Shown: positions 1 through 10,576 of the stretch, one piece after another | How the letters are laid out: every line of letters starts with the position of its first letter | Position numbering within the stretch: position 1 is the stretch's first letter | Source: Methylocaldum sp002005105 | GTDB lineage: Bacteria > Pseudomonadota > Gammaproteobacteria > Methylococcales > Methylococcaceae | Direction: 5' to 3' | Assembly: GCF_051027545.1 (NCBI RefSeq) | Contig: NZ_CP194902.1 | Location: 2,666,001 to 2,730,000, forward strand | Length of the DNA stretch: 64,000 nt | Notes under the pieces: generated by a model | The model's input: the letters and a program-made list of their open reading frames with translations, nothing else | Told to the model about the DNA's origin: nothing | Databases searched by the model: none | Made by a program: the position numbers and the translations under genes

Positions 1-3000
1 CCTAAGGAATGGCCGATGAAGTGCACGGGCTGACTGTAACCCGGCCCCAGTGCTTCTAGAAGCCTGCTTGCCAACACTTTTCCTGCATTAAACGTTTGAA
101 GTCTTGCTTCTTGGTAGTCATCGATAGAGACGCAAGCCAACGATTTATCCTTAAATGCTCCGGTCCAAATGTATTGGATTATATTTACCCGATTACCAAG
201 TTGGTCATAGATTAGCTTAGCGGCACCATTAGGTTTAAACCCGGTCCACAATTTCAAAGGAGCATCAGCTAAATCATCAACTGGCTGTAGTCCGTGTGTG
301 AGCACTACGGTTGGTAAATTAGGATCAACCTGTCCGGCAAGCCATGATGGCGCAGGCGGTTTTACACGATTAGAACTGTCCAAGGGATCTCGGCCATATT
401 GAATTTCCAATTGATCGGATACCCCATCTCCATCAGTATCTGAATTAGTCGGGTTGGTTCCGTGACTAAACTCCTGCCCATTCACTAATCCATCGTGATC
501 AAAATCGTCATCGGCTCCTTGGACCAAATCTCCGAACCATTTCAACTCCCAACAATCACTCATCCCATCATGGTCTGAATCGATTGAGCGGCCATCCACC
601 GAGGCATCGATTTGTGCCGTGGGCTGGCCGTCCACGACTGTAACGGTTTTCTCCAATAGCATCTCGCCTTGGGAATTCTTGACTTTCAACTGATAATCTC
701 CCGCGGCTAAATCCGGGATGAAATAGGCACCCGCACTATTCACGGTATCGGAGGCCACGAGCTGACCATTCTGCCAAACCTCCACCGTGAGATTTTCCAC
801 ATTGCACCCACTACGGCTGATTACGCCACCGATAGCCGGCACGAAATGGGTGTTTACACCTTCAATTAACGGGTCGAGTTGAACGCCCCGATAATCTTCA
901 TGCTTCAGGTTCGCCGTGAAATCGACGAAATAACCGTTTCGGGTCACAGTGAGTGTCCAATAGCCTTCCGCTGAACTCCCGGACGGAACGTTGTCGAACG
1001 TGATAGTGGCCTGCCCGCTTTGGTAACTGGAACTATCCGGTGTTGGCGAGGAGCCATCAATCGTGAAACCCACCGGAATATTGTTCTCGTTTTCAACGAT
1101 TCGAGGTTGGGCCGAAGCCAGCGCCAAATGATTCGCCGGTCCAAAGCCCTGGTTGGTGGCCTTGACCTTAATTTTGACCGGTTTGTCGGCCATGACGACA
1201 TACGGCAGGTAATAATCGAGGACGAGCTTCGGCATGGGTTTGACGTTCACCGTCTCGGTCTTGGTCGAGTAGTGATACGACTTTCCGCCATAGCTGTAGT
1301 CAATGCTGGCCGATATCGTGTAATTCCGGCCTTCGGCTGCCGTGCCGCCCGCTTCGCTGTTGGGCACGAGTTGCCAGTTCACACCTCCCTGACCTTGCAG
1401 ACTGCCTCCATTCAATGCTGTCAAGCCGGTCTGTTCGGTGACGATCATGAAGAACAGTTCGCTTGCATCCTCGCCTCCGCTGTCCTTGATATCGAGCGAC
1501 AGCGAAACGTTCTGCAATGCCGCGACCGTCGGCATCAGATCAAGCTTAACGTTGAATGCTTGCCGCTCCAGAGTGGCTTTCTGGTCGATTTGAATTTTGA
1601 CCTCGCCGTGTTCGTTCAGGGGGGCGGGTACGTTACCGCCCAGCCAACTGCTACAGCCGTAGCAGGGCTCGGAAACGATCACCTCCTTCGGGCGGATCAC
1701 GGTCATCGAGATCGGCATCAGGTAAGTGTTATCCGTCTGCCGGTCTTCCCACAGGCCCTGGAAACCGATGTAGTGGGGACTGGCGGTATCCAGGTTTCCG
1801 GTAGTGCAGCGTTGCTCCAGAGTTTCCTCCAGGCCGTCGATATCGAAACTGGTCTGGGCACCCTTGGTGGTCAACGGATCGATGCTGTTGAAATGTCCCA
1901 CCCAAAACGCTTCGTTTTCCGAAAAGATGCTTTGGGCATCCGGCCCACCGCTCAAGTGAGCCAAACCTTTGATATCCGGCTTGAGGCCAAACGGAACATT
2001 TCGATTACTCTTCACCACCAATCGGTACGAATTACCTTGGTACTCCAGGTCGCACAGGTCGCCATCGGTCTCATCCTTGACGTACCGGATCGTAGGCAAA
2101 GCGAGATCCGCGGGCTTGGTATAAAGAACCGGAATGGGCGTGGAGGTTGTGCTCTGTTCTGCTTTTCCGTCCAGGGTAAACGTATATTCGCCCGAAACCA
2201 TGATATTGCCTAACAACCGGCTGTTCAGCTTGGCGTGCTCTCCATCCGGAATCGTCGCCCGGAATGGGATCTGAATGGTTTCGCCCGGTTTAAGCTCGTC
2301 CACCGTGAGTGTCTTGGCGCCGTTGCTGAAGACAAGTTCGACTTCGTTATCAACCAAATCAAGCGCTGCGGCGTTGACGAGGAGATTCCGCACGGGGGCG
2401 TGATTGCTAGTGTTGGTGATGATGATCGATCCCTCGTAGGTATCCTCCGGGAAGAAGGACAAGTTAACTCGTTGCGGATCAGCGTAGAGTGTCGGCTTAA
2501 CGAGATCTGTCGCGTAGGTGATGTTTAGCGAAACGTTGTACTGGTCCTGGATCGTCGTTGGGGTGACCGAGAAAGCGACGTTGACCAGATTGATCACCAG
2601 GATCGCCTTGACGCGTTGTGGTTCCGTGCCGGGCTCGATCCTGATTTCACCGTTCAGCGTGTCGTGGCCGGGAGTACTGATCACATAACGATAGTCGCCG
2701 GTTGGAGCATTCTTGAACAAGGCCAGCCCATCGCTATCGCTGACAATCTTGATGACGTCGTTGGACTCTTGCCGGCCATTTGGCGTTTGATTGACATAGA
2801 AGTTCTTGCTGACCAGATTGACTTCGGCTCCGGGCACGATGGCACCCGTATCATCGAACACCTTGAATTCGACGTTACCGGTCGAGGCAGTTGTCACCTG
2901 TGCCGTGAGATACACGGGCTGCACCTTGCCGTCGTAAGCCATATCGAGCTGAATGACATAGGTGCCCAACTGCGTAGCGGCTTCTGGGCTGAGCTGGATC

Positions 3001-6000
3001 TGGACATCCTTGGCCTGGGCTGGATCTAGGTCTCCTAAATCGGAATTCACGAGCCGAATCCAGGGGTAGGCGATCGGATCGTGGACGCTCAACATCAGCT
3101 GGTTGACGGATGCAGTCCCCTGGTTGGTGATGGTGATGTTCTTAACCACTGTCTCACCCGGATGCACTCCCGCAATCAGCGGATCTGGCGTCGCCACGGG
3201 TTGGCCGACAGCCTCTTTGAGGTTCGCCGTGATCAACACCGATTCTTTCGAACCCTCGGCAGAAGCCGCCACGAACGTAAAGATACCGGGTGCGCTGGGC
3301 GGAGAGCCGGGGGGCGCAGTGATCTGGACGGGTATCTTGAGCGTCTGTCCCGGATTTAGAGCCGTGGCGAGTGTCTCGCCGCCGAGACTTGCGTGGATCT
3401 CGTCATCCGGGTTGTCGTCCGCGAGGGTGTACTGAAGTCCGGTGAGCGGAACGTCGCCGATATTGCTCAGAGTAATTTCGACAGTCCGGCTTCCGTTCAT
3501 CGGCACGTTCAATACCGTATTTTGCGGTTGGGCCAAAAGTCCCAGAATTCGGAAATCCGCCGTGCCGTATTTTTCGAGGCCGTTGTAGAATACTGTCGCC
3601 GAAACCGTGTAGGTGCCGGCCTCATTGGCGAGAGGCTGGAATCGGTATTCGAATTCTCCTGCGGCGTTGGTATAGGCTTGGAACTGCCGCTGGAAGCCCT
3701 TTGTTTGAACGGTGAGGGTCACGGGAACATTCACGATGGGCATATCACCGGCGGTCAAAACCGAGCCTTTGATCGGAACATCCTGACCGCGATCGTATTG
3801 CTCGCTTTCGATAGCAACACTGAGTTTGAAGCCCTCGATATGAGCGCTGGCGGTCACGTCGACGTTATTGTCCTCGTTACCCGCCCGGTCCACGGCACGA
3901 ACCGCGAAGCGATAGGTACCTTCCCGAAGGATGCTGGCGTTGAAGCTCCGGGACGGGTAATACACGGTTGCGTAGGGTATCGTGTAATCGACGGTGCCCG
4001 TGGCATTGTCCCAATAGAGCCGATAGGCATAGACATCCGGTGAAGGCGAGTGAGTCCAGCTCAGTTGTACGCCAGTGGTCGAGGTTTGGGCTAAAAGAGC
4101 CGAGGGCGGATTAGGTGGAACCGTATCCACCGTGAAATGCCGTGATGCCGGAGATGCGTCTTCATTGCCTGCTACATCGCGTGCCTTGACGGATACGGTA
4201 TGCGAACCCTCGGCGAGTGCCGTGAAGGTCTGACTGGTGGACGTACCAAAGTCGGACCAAGGGCCACTGTCCAGGCGATAGGCGAAGTTCAGGGCACCGG
4301 GCAGATTGTCGCTGCCGGACCAGTTGAATGTCGCCTCTTTGGTCTTGATATAAGACGCTTCGATAGGCCCGCTGGTGATCGTCGTATCGGGCGGAACGGT
4401 ATCGACGACCTTGAGCGTCAATGTCGCCTGAATGTCGTAGCGGGTCTGCGTGGCCGAATTCCACAAAGTGATCGGATAGGTTCCGGAAGGGACAAATGCG
4501 CCCGTCGAATCTCGCCCGTCCCAGGTCGCGCTATAAACACCATCGCCGGTTTCCTGGAGCGGAAGGGTCCGCACCGATCCGATGCGCGCTTCGAGCGGCA
4601 GGTTTTCGGCGACTTGGGCGGTGATGGTCAGCGTATTGGTGCCATCCGCCTCAAACAAAGCGGGTGATAACGTCAACGATTTCGCCGACGCGACGACCAT
4701 CGTGCCGGTGCTCGGGAATGCGTTTCCTGATGCGTCGCTGATTCGAATGGTATAAATTCCGTTCTCGGCGAGAAGATCGCCGAACTTGCCATTCCAGACC
4801 GCTTCGTAGGTTCCCTCGCTGCCGACCTCTTTTAGGGGAAGCAGCGGACTTTGATCGCCGGTCGGTGACGTGACTCGAGCATTCAGGCCGGATTGCCCAG
4901 GATCGGCAAGAACAGTCAAGACGACGGCGTTGCTACCAGTTGGAACGAAGGGATCCGGCGAGGCAGCGATCGAGAATACCGCGACCTTGACGCTCAGCGT
5001 GGATTCCGGGTAATACCTGAGGGACGAGACCTTGCTGAAAACTTGCAGACGGTAAGTGTTCGCACCGGCGTAATTGCCGAAGCTATCCTTGCCATCCCAT
5101 TCCGCAGTATAAATCCCTGACGCTTCGGTCATGTCGAGGACCCGAGTCAGGGCTTTTGTAGCGTTGTTGACGATGTGCAGTTCCAGGCTCATTCCGGTTG
5201 CCGCATTTACGGAAACCGTGGCGAACTGATTGCCGCCCGGCGTGAACGGATTGGGGGTGATGGATTTGAATGTGCCGACCCCGCTGATCGTGATCTGGCC
5301 GGAGGTGGCTTGCTGGTTGCCGGCCTCGTCATAGACATAGATGGTATAGGTGGCATCCCGCATCAGATACGGTCCACCGTTGTTGACGGAGCCAAACACG
5401 GCGTCCCACTGGGCCTTGTACACCCCGGGCTCGGTTTCGGCGAGGGTCAGCCTCGTACGGTTCTGGCTGTCGTACCACCAGTACGGCGGGGTTCCAAAGC
5501 GGAACCCGACGCTCAATCCGGTCTGCCCCGGCGTCGCCTGTACCGTGATCTCCGCCGCATTCGTGCCGGTCGGCGAGAAGGGATTGGGAGCGGCGGTGAC
5601 GGCGCTGATGCCGGCGCTGACGGTGACGGTGGCGGTCGGGTAGTAGCGCGCGGCGCTACCGGTGTGCCACACCTCGACCCGGTATTGCCCGAGCGCCGCC
5701 GCCGTTCCGAACCCGTCGAGGCCGTCCCACGTCCCGGTATAGGTGGTGCCGACGCCGGTCATCGGCAGGGTCCTGATCACCTGATCGTACTGGTTGGTGA
5801 TCGGGTTTCGGCCGAGGATGCGCGCCTCGAGGTTCAGCCCGGCCACGCCTTGGGCGGTGATGACGATGGTCTCGTGATTGGTGGGGCTGAGCTGCGAGGG
5901 CGCGACGGTGACCTGGTTGACCCCGCTGATCGTGATCTGGCCGGAGGTGGCTTGCTGGTTGCCGGCCTCGTCGAAGACATAGATGGTATAGGTGGCATCC

Positions 6001-7928
6001 CGCATCAGATACGGTCCACCGTTGTTGACGGAGCCAAACACGGCGTCCCACTGGGCCTTGTACACCCCGGGCTCGGTTTCGGCGAGGGCCAGCCTCGTAC
6101 GGTTCTGGCTGTCGTACCACCAGTACGGCGGGGTTCCAAAGCGGAACCCGACGCTCAATCCGGTCTGCCCCGGCGTCGCCTGTACCGTGATCTCCGCCGC
6201 ATTCGTGCCGGTCGGCGAGAAGGGATTGGGAGCGGCGGTGACGGCGCTGATGCCGGCGCTGACGGTGACGGTGGCGGTCGGGTAGTAGCGCGCGGCGCTA
6301 CCGGTGTGCCACACCTCGACCCGGTATTGCCCGAGCGCCGCCGCCGTTCCGAACCCGTCGAGGCCGTCCCACGTCCCGGTATAGGTGGTGCCGACGCCGG
6401 TCATCGGCAGGGTCCTGATCACCTGATCGTACTGGTTGGTGATCGGGTTTCGGCCGAGGATGCGCGCCTCGAGGTTCAGCCCGGCCACGCCTTGGGCGGT
6501 GATGACGATGGTCTCGTGATTGGTGGGGCTGAGCTGCGAGGGCGCGACGGTGACCTGGTTGACCCCGCTGATCGTGATCTGGCCGGTGGTGGCTTGCTGG
6601 TTGCCGGCGCTGTCGAAGACATAGATGGTATAGGTGGCATCCCGCATCAGATACGGTCCACCGTTGTTGACGGAGCCAAACACGGCGTCCCACTGGGCCT
6701 TGTACACCCCGGGCTCGGTTTCGGCGAGGGTCAGCCTCGTACGGTTCTGGCTGTCGTACCACCAGTACGGCGGGGTTCCAAAGCGGAACCCGACGCTCAA
6801 TCCGGTCTGCCCCGGCGTCGCCTGTACCGTGATCTCCGCCGCATTCGTGCCGGTCGGCGAGAAGGGATTGGGAGCGGCGGTGACGGCGCTGATGCCGGCG
6901 CTGACGGTGACGGTGGCGGTCGGGTAGTAGCGCGCGGCGCTACCGGTGTGCCACACCTCGACCCGGTATTGCCCGAGCGCCGCCGCCGTTCCGAACCCGT
7001 CGAGGCCGTCCCACGTCCCGGTATAGGTGGTGCCGACGCCGGTCATCGGCAGGGTCCTGATCACCTGATCGTACTGGTTGGTGATCGGGTTTCGGCCGAG
7101 GATGCGCGCCTCGAGGTTCAGCCCGGCCACGCCTTGGGCGGTGATGACGATGGTCTCGTGATTGGTGGGGCTGAGCTGCGAGGGCGCGACGGTGACCTGG
7201 TTGACCCCGCTGATCGTGATCTGGCCGGAGGTGGCTTGCTGGTTGCCGGCCTCGTCGAAGACATAGATGGTATAGGTGGCATCCCGCATCAGATACGGTC
7301 CACCGTTGTTGACGGAGCCAAACACGGCGTCCCACTGGGCCTTGTACACCCCGGGCTCGGTTTCGGCGAGGGTCAGCCTCGTACGGTTCTGGCTGTCGTA
7401 CCACCAGTACGGCGGGGTTCCAAAGCGGAACCCGACGCTCAATCCGGTCTGCCCCGGCGTCGCCTGTACCGTGATCTCCGCCGCATTCGTGCCGGTTGGG
7501 CTAAAGACTTGTGGAATAGAAGGGTGTAGCCCTTCGACGGTTACCTCTCCCGACGGTCCGAGGTATGTCGAGGTCGCCGGATTGAATACACGAATGGGAT
7601 AATTGCCGGCGGTGAGCAGCACGCCCTGGTCGTTCTTGCCATTCCATTGTGCCGAGTACGTGCCGGGCTGAACCTCGGCAAGGATCAAACCGCTTCGCAC
7701 GACTTGGGAGCTGTCGGGAGACAGCACGCGGATTTCCAGGCCGGAGACGCCTGGTGTGGCGCCGACGTCAATAACGGTGATTTGGCCTATTAAGGGGTTA
7801 AAAGGATCTGGTGAGGTACTAACGACCGAAACTTCCGTTGCGCCCCAGGCGTTCCAGGAAAACAACGATAAAATCAGAAGGGCAACATGCAGATTTTGTC
7901 CTAGTCGGCGTGAAATCGGACCGTTCAT
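1..7928 (-). CDS. Giant secreted FlgD-Ig repeat protein with C-terminal alpha/beta-hydrolase domain (partial, 3' end outside window)
   Basis: One uninterrupted minus-strand frame runs from an ATG at 7926-7928 to the window edge, at least 2,642 codons. A GGAGTTGGGGGG ribosome site precedes the ATG. A signal peptide is visible (hydrophobic ALLILSLFSW, cleavage after AWG). In order: FlgD-like Ig modules (motif SPTGTN, then TYTIYVFD), with near-identical tandem units at about residues 145-883; further Ig/FnIII-like and CARDB-like domains to about residue 2,400; thrombospondin type-3-like acidic repeats (DSDHDGMSD, DTDGDGVSD) near 2,445-2,510, likely calcium-binding; then a hydrolase domain with an oxyanion strand PTVVLTHGL near 2,540 and a nucleophile elbow FIGHSLG at the edge. 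This is probably a cell-surface or secreted lipase/esterase on a long stalk. The hydrolase call rests on two motifs only. The catalytic Asp and His lie outside the window. Confidence 0.88.
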   Translation of the reverse strand, partial: MNGPISRRLGQNLHVALLILSLFSWNAWGATEVSVVSTSPDPFNPLIGQITVIDVGATPGVSGLEIRVLSPDSSQVVRSGLILAEVQPGTYSAQWNGKNDQGVLLTAGNYPIRVFNPATSTYLGPSGEVTVEGLHPSIPQVFSPTGTNAAEITVQATPGQTGLSVGFRFGTPPYWWYDSQNRTRLTLAETEPGVYKAQWDAVFGSVNNGGPYLMRDATYTIYVFDEAGNQQATSGQITISGVNQVTVAPSQLSPTNHETIVITAQGVAGLNLEARILGRNPITNQYDQVIRTLPMTGVGTTYTGTWDGLDGFGTAAALGQYRVEVWHTGSAARYYPTATVTVSAGISAVTAAPNPFSPTGTNAAEITVQATPGQTGLSVGFRFGTPPYWWYDSQNRTRLTLAETEPGVYKAQWDAVFGSVNNGGPYLMRDATYTIYVFDSAGNQQATTGQITISGVNQVTVAPSQLSPTNHETIVITAQGVAGLNLEARILGRNPITNQYDQVIRTLPMTGVGTTYTGTWDGLDGFGTAAALGQYRVEVWHTGSAARYYPTATVTVSAGISAVTAAPNPFSPTGTNAAEITVQATPGQTGLSVGFRFGTPPYWWYDSQNRTRLALAETEPGVYKAQWDAVFGSVNNGGPYLMRDATYTIYVFDEAGNQQATSGQITISGVNQVTVAPSQLSPTNHETIVITAQGVAGLNLEARILGRNPITNQYDQVIRTLPMTGVGTTYTGTWDGLDGFGTAAALGQYRVEVWHTGSAARYYPTATVTVSAGISAVTAAPNPFSPTGTNAAEITVQATPGQTGLSVGFRFGTPPYWWYDSQNRTRLTLAETEPGVYKAQWDAVFGSVNNGGPYLMRDATYTIYVYDEAGNQQATSGQITISGVGTFKSITPNPFTPGGNQFATVSVNAATGMSLELHIVNNATKALTRVLDMTEASGIYTAEWDGKDSFGNYAGANTYRLQVFSKVSSLRYYPESTLSVKVAVFSIAASPDPFVPTGSNAVVLTVLADPGQSGLNARVTSPTGDQSPLLPLKEVGSEGTYEAVWNGKFGDLLAENGIYTIRISDASGNAFPSTGTMVVASAKSLTLSPALFEADGTNTLTITAQVAENLPLEARIGSVRTLPLQETGDGVYSATWDGRDSTGAFVPSGTYPITLWNSATQTRYDIQATLTLKVVDTVPPDTTITSGPIEASYIKTKEATFNWSGSDNLPGALNFAYRLDSGPWSDFGTSTSQTFTALAEGSHTVSVKARDVAGNEDASPASRHFTVDTVPPNPPSALLAQTSTTGVQLSWTHSPSPDVYAYRLYWDNATGTVDYTIPYATVYYPSRSFNASILREGTYRFAVRAVDRAGNEDNNVDVTASAHIEGFKLSVAIESEQYDRGQDVPIKGSVLTAGDMPIVNVPVTLTVQTKGFQRQFQAYTNAAGEFEYRFQPLANEAGTYTVSATVFYNGLEKYGTADFRILGLLAQPQNTVLNVPMNGSRTVEITLSNIGDVPLTGLQYTLADDNPDDEIHASLGGETLATALNPGQTLKIPVQITAPPGSPPSAPGIFTFVAASAEGSKESVLITANLKEAVGQPVATPDPLIAGVHPGETVVKNITITNQGTASVNQLMLSVHDPIAYPWIRLVNSDLGDLDPAQAKDVQIQLSPEAATQLGTYVIQLDMAYDGKVQPVYLTAQVTTASTGNVEFKVFDDTGAIVPGAEVNLVSKNFYVNQTPNGRQESNDVIKIVSDSDGLALFKNAPTGDYRYVISTPGHDTLNGEIRIEPGTEPQRVKAILVINLVNVAFSVTPTTIQDQYNVSLNITYATDLVKPTLYADPQRVNLSFFPEDTYEGSIIITNTSNHAPVRNLLVNAAALDLVDNEVELVFSNGAKTLTVDELKPGETIQIPFRATIPDGEHAKLNSRLLGNIMVSGEYTFTLDGKAEQSTTSTPIPVLYTKPADLALPTIRYVKDETDGDLCDLEYQGNSYRLVVKSNRNVPFGLKPDIKGLAHLSGGPDAQSIFSENEAFWVGHFNSIDPLTTKGAQTSFDIDGLEETLEQRCTTGNLDTASPHYIGFQGLWEDRQTDNTYLMPISMTVIRPKEVIVSEPCYGCSSWLGGNVPAPLNEHGEVKIQIDQKATLERQAFNVKLDLMPTVAALQNVSLSLDIKDSGGEDASELFFMIVTEQTGLTALNGGSLQGQGGVNWQLVPNSEAGGTAAEGRNYTISASIDYSYGGKSYHYSTKTETVNVKPMPKLVLDYYLPYVVMADKPVKIKVKATNQGFGPANHLALASAQPRIVENENNIPVGFTIDGSSPTPDSSSYQSGQATITFDNVPSGSSAEGYWTLTVTRNGYFVDFTANLKHEDYRGVQLDPLIEGVNTHFVPAIGGVISRSGCNVENLTVEVWQNGQLVASDTVNSAGAYFIPDLAAGDYQLKVKNSQGEMLLEKTVTVVDGQPTAQIDASVDGRSIDSDHDGMSDCWELKWFGDLVQGADDDFDHDGLVNGQEFSHGTNPTNSDTDGDGVSDQLEIQYGRDPLDSSNRVKPPAPSWLAGQVDPNLPTVVLTHGLQPVDDLADAPLKLWTGFKPNGAAKLIYDQLGNRVNIIQYIWTGAFKDKSLACVSIDDYQEARLQTFNAGKVLASRLLEALGPGYSQPVHFIGHSL
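5278..7496 (-). repeat. 642-bp in-frame tandem repeats (about 3.5 copies)
   Basis: The same sequence recurs with an exact 642-bp period (copies begin near 5278, 5920, 6562 and 7204), with only a handful of substitutions. Each unit encodes 214 residues, that is two FlgD-like Ig modules. Copy number could vary by recombination, and a short-read assembly could have collapsed extra copies. Confidence 0.95.
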
Positions 7929-9008
7929 ATCCCCCCAACTCCTTAGTAAATTCCGGGAAATTATTCTTGATATTTGGCATCCCGCTTTTTTATTCGGCCC
8001 TCGCTGCCGGTGAGTTTGGCCAATGATCGAAGTGGCTTCGGTGTCTCCAACCTCTATCGGATAAGTAATACCGTAAATTTCCTACAAAACCGCCCACCAC
8101 TAACGGGTAGGCTAAAACCCATGCTGCTCGTATTGAATAGAATTGAAATAGCCGCATAGGCAACCAAACAATCTCCGCTTGCGTTTCGTGCAGATGGATC
8201 TGGATTTGTCCAAACTGTTTCGGTTTGCACAGATGTCAAACCAATCTTTAATTAAAGTTTATTGTAAGCAAACATTGCGCCACATTAGTTTATTCAATAA
8301 ACATCAATAACTTATAGGGATAACGTTTTCGATAGCGCTCATACTGTTAAATTTTCCTTACAGTCGGGTGTAATTTTCCGGACATCAGCACGGTAAACGA
8401 AGCGAATGGATCGTGAGAAGGAGGACGTCCTAGAACGGCGCTGATGAGAAGGATTTGAGTTATGGTCGAAAGCTGGCGGGCCAGTAAAGCGCCCTAAGGT
8501 GGTGATGATTTGTAAAGTGGACGCTTTGTATTTTCGGGAATTGGTCGCCGATGACCGTCATGGGATGCGGTTCGGTGGGCCCCCAACTGCGTGGCAAGGA
8601 ACTGGCGACCATAGCCGGGATGCAGCTTGGCAAGCTCGATAGCGCACCCATTGGATTTCTGGTGCAGCAGCAAGCCGACGATGCATATTCGCCCCCCCGC
8701 TTCTCCGCAGCCAGTCCCCTTATGTCGCGGAGTTGTTTACCGTAGCAACGCAGTTCCTCCGCAATCTATTTCGGAAATGATGCAGATGACCGTGCCCTCG
8801 GCACGGCCGGTTTCAAGACAGTGGCTCTCATAACGGTCTACTGAAGTGGAATCAACACTTCAGAAGATCGCCGAAATTATGTCGAGCGCGTCGTTACATC
8901 AACCGTGAAAAGCCCCGGTTTTGCAAGGCGTTCGTAGCATGCCATCCACTACAGTCCACATAATCGAGCATTCTGCATAATCGGCCATTATGCCAAGCTT
9001 GGCATAAC
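7929..9008. other. Gene-poor spacer upstream of the giant gene
   Basis: No convincing gene is seen. The stretch 8240-8360 is AT-rich and would hold the promoter of the leftward giant gene. The open frames at 8551-8833 lack ribosome sites and recognisable content. The right end runs into an IS66 relic. Confidence 0.5.
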
Positions 9009-9230
9009 CGGAAGAACTATCTGTTCGCGGGCTCCGACGCCGGCGGCCAGCGAGCGGCGGCGATCTACACCCTGATCGGCACGGCCAAACTCAACGGCCT
9101 CGATCCGGAGGCGTACCTCCGGACCGTGCTGGCCCGTATCGCCGAGCATCCGGTCAATCGGATCGACGAGCTCCTACCCTGGAACCTCGCCGATCAGGTG
9201 ACGGAACTGACTCAGCCCATCGCGGCTTGA
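9009..9230 (+). pseudogene. IS66-family transposase (TnpC) C-terminal relic
   Basis: Seventy-three codons, ending in TGA at 9228-9230, read as the conserved IS66 transposase C-terminal element: RKNYLFAGSDAGGQRAA, then IYTLIGTAKLNGLDPEAYL, then HPVNRIDELLPWNL. The rest of the transposase is missing upstream, so this is a fossil of a deleted element. No start codon or inverted repeat is identifiable. Confidence 0.85.
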
Positions 9231-9399
9231 CGCCGTCAACACGGTAAGGCTCGGACGCTTACAGGCTAATTGGACCGCGGACTCCCGAAATTCGGGGGTA
9301 TAGGTCTTCGCTTTTCTGGGTTCTGTCATGAGGACTCACTATAAGGGGGCTCCAAAGGAGCCTAGGTTGTGTGTCCGGAATAGTCTAGCCACACCACTC

Positions 9400-9740
9400 T
9401 CATCCGGGGTGAAGGTCTATGACTAGCCTCGCGCTGGGTTTCAGTTGCGAGTGCTGAATCCCCCAAAACCCCACGACTAGCAATGCCAGCATCGAGAGTG
9501 CCGGAATAGTAGCTGCAGTCGCGATCGTAACACTCCCGGGTTGAATGTTGGCACTCAGGGCATCGCCACCCCGTCCGAGATGGTGTTGATCGCAATGCCG
9601 AGGGCGCTTGTGCCGCTAGCCAAGGCCGTGAAATCGAGCATCGCCAGGACGAAGCTGTCAGCCTGCAAGTCCTCCAAATGAGGCGCCAAGCAAAAGATGC
9701 AACACGTCGCACTGGGTTCGAGCAACCGTATGTCGAAGCG
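9400..9740 (-). pseudogene. Decayed PEP-CTERM/cohesin-like paralogue
   Basis: This matches the C-terminal half of the intact gene at 10819-11451: LLEPSATCCIFCLAPHL against LLEPSATGCIFCLAPYL, then ADSFVLAMLDF and GTSALGIAI. Around 9560-9575 the frame slips by one base. The reading then continues in another frame as NIQPGSVTIATAATIPALS and a hydrophobic LALLVVGFWG segment, a degraded sorting tail, to TGA at 9400-9402. The N-terminal half and signal peptide are absent. This is inferred to be a truncated, frameshifted duplicate. Confidence 0.75.
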
Positions 9741-9847
9741 GTTGTGGTGCCCACCCTCCAAGCTTGGGCGTCGGCTTCTGTCTCCGCAAAACCGACGCTT
9801 CAAGTCCATATGCTCAGGGAGAGAAGCTTGGGAGCAATTCAGCCACC

Positions 9848-10576
9848 TTACTTTCTTTTCTTACTCCTTGCCTTTCTCGAGGTTGTCGGTGGCTCGGTCT
9901 TTAACGGTTCTTGGACAACCACCGGTGTTGGGGCTGAGCCGGACGCTTGCGGGAGGCTGTTTAACGACAAATTGACAAGATGATCGGCTGCTTCTTCGGC
10001 GGTTGCGCCACCAAGACCAAATATTCCGCCCCGTTTCCACTCGCCTGATCCACCCCAAGCAATATCCCCTGTACGGGTATCTATAATCATAATTTCGAGA
10101 GAGGCTCCCATGCCTTTCGACAAGAAAATATCCAGCTTCTCCGCCTTGAGGCGGGAAAACACCAGATAATCGGTTCCCAGCGATTGTCCGAGAAGATTTG
10201 TCTGCCGCCTATCGATAATGCCCGTGTTTTCATAGGTGGAGACCAATTGCTCCAGAGCAGGCAGTGCATTGCGCTGGTTGAGTAAGTTCGCTACGTGGGC
10301 AATCTCCAGCACACCGGAAGAAACCAGCTTGCCGCGTAGGGATGGCCCTAGGCGTTTGTTGATTTCATTTCGCAGAGCCAGAACAGAATCCGGAGCCAAC
10401 GAGGTTTGAGCTTTCACTGGCAATACGGCAACCCGTTTTCCGGCAAAGCTATTTGTAGAATTGCTTTCCACTATGCTTTGTTTTCCGGAAACCGTCATGC
10501 ATCCGGATAAGACCAAAAGCGTAGTGATTAGCAACAATGTTTCTGAAAGACGCACAATGTTAATTGGTAGATTCAT
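9848..10576 (-). CDS. Outer-membrane lipoprotein, CsgG/LpoB-like fold possible
   Basis: 242 residues starting at an ATG preceded by GGGAGGGGAAAATA. The N-terminus is a lipoprotein signal with lipobox LSGC (Cys about residue 26). The following strand KRVAVLPVKAQ, the later GTDYLVFSRL and IMIIDTRTGDIAWGGSGEW resemble the CsgG/LpoB-type fold, in which a beta strand VAVLP opens the domain and a late strand carries D-TG-I-W. The tail is proline- and lysine-rich (ending SRKARSKKRK). A role in assembly of surface material is possible given the secreted neighbours, but no partner is identifiable. The lipoprotein call is firm; the fold is inferred from pattern only. Confidence 0.75.
   Translation of the reverse strand: MNLPINIVRLSETLLLITTLLVLSGCMTVSGKQSIVESNSTNSFAGKRVAVLPVKAQTSLAPDSVLALRNEINKRLGPSLRGKLVSSGVLEIAHVANLLNQRNALPALEQLVSTYENTGIIDRRQTNLLGQSLGTDYLVFSRLKAEKLDIFLSKGMGASLEIMIIDTRTGDIAWGGSGEWKRGGIFGLGGATAEEAADHLVNLSLNSLPQASGSAPTPVVVQEPLKTEPPTTSRKARSKKRK

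Noticed and set aside
5175..7529. Plus-strand 784-residue open frame with repeats
   Set aside because: It is the complement of the Ig-repeat gene: Arg/Asp/Gly-rich noise with no start signal, while the minus strand has a signal peptide and real domains.
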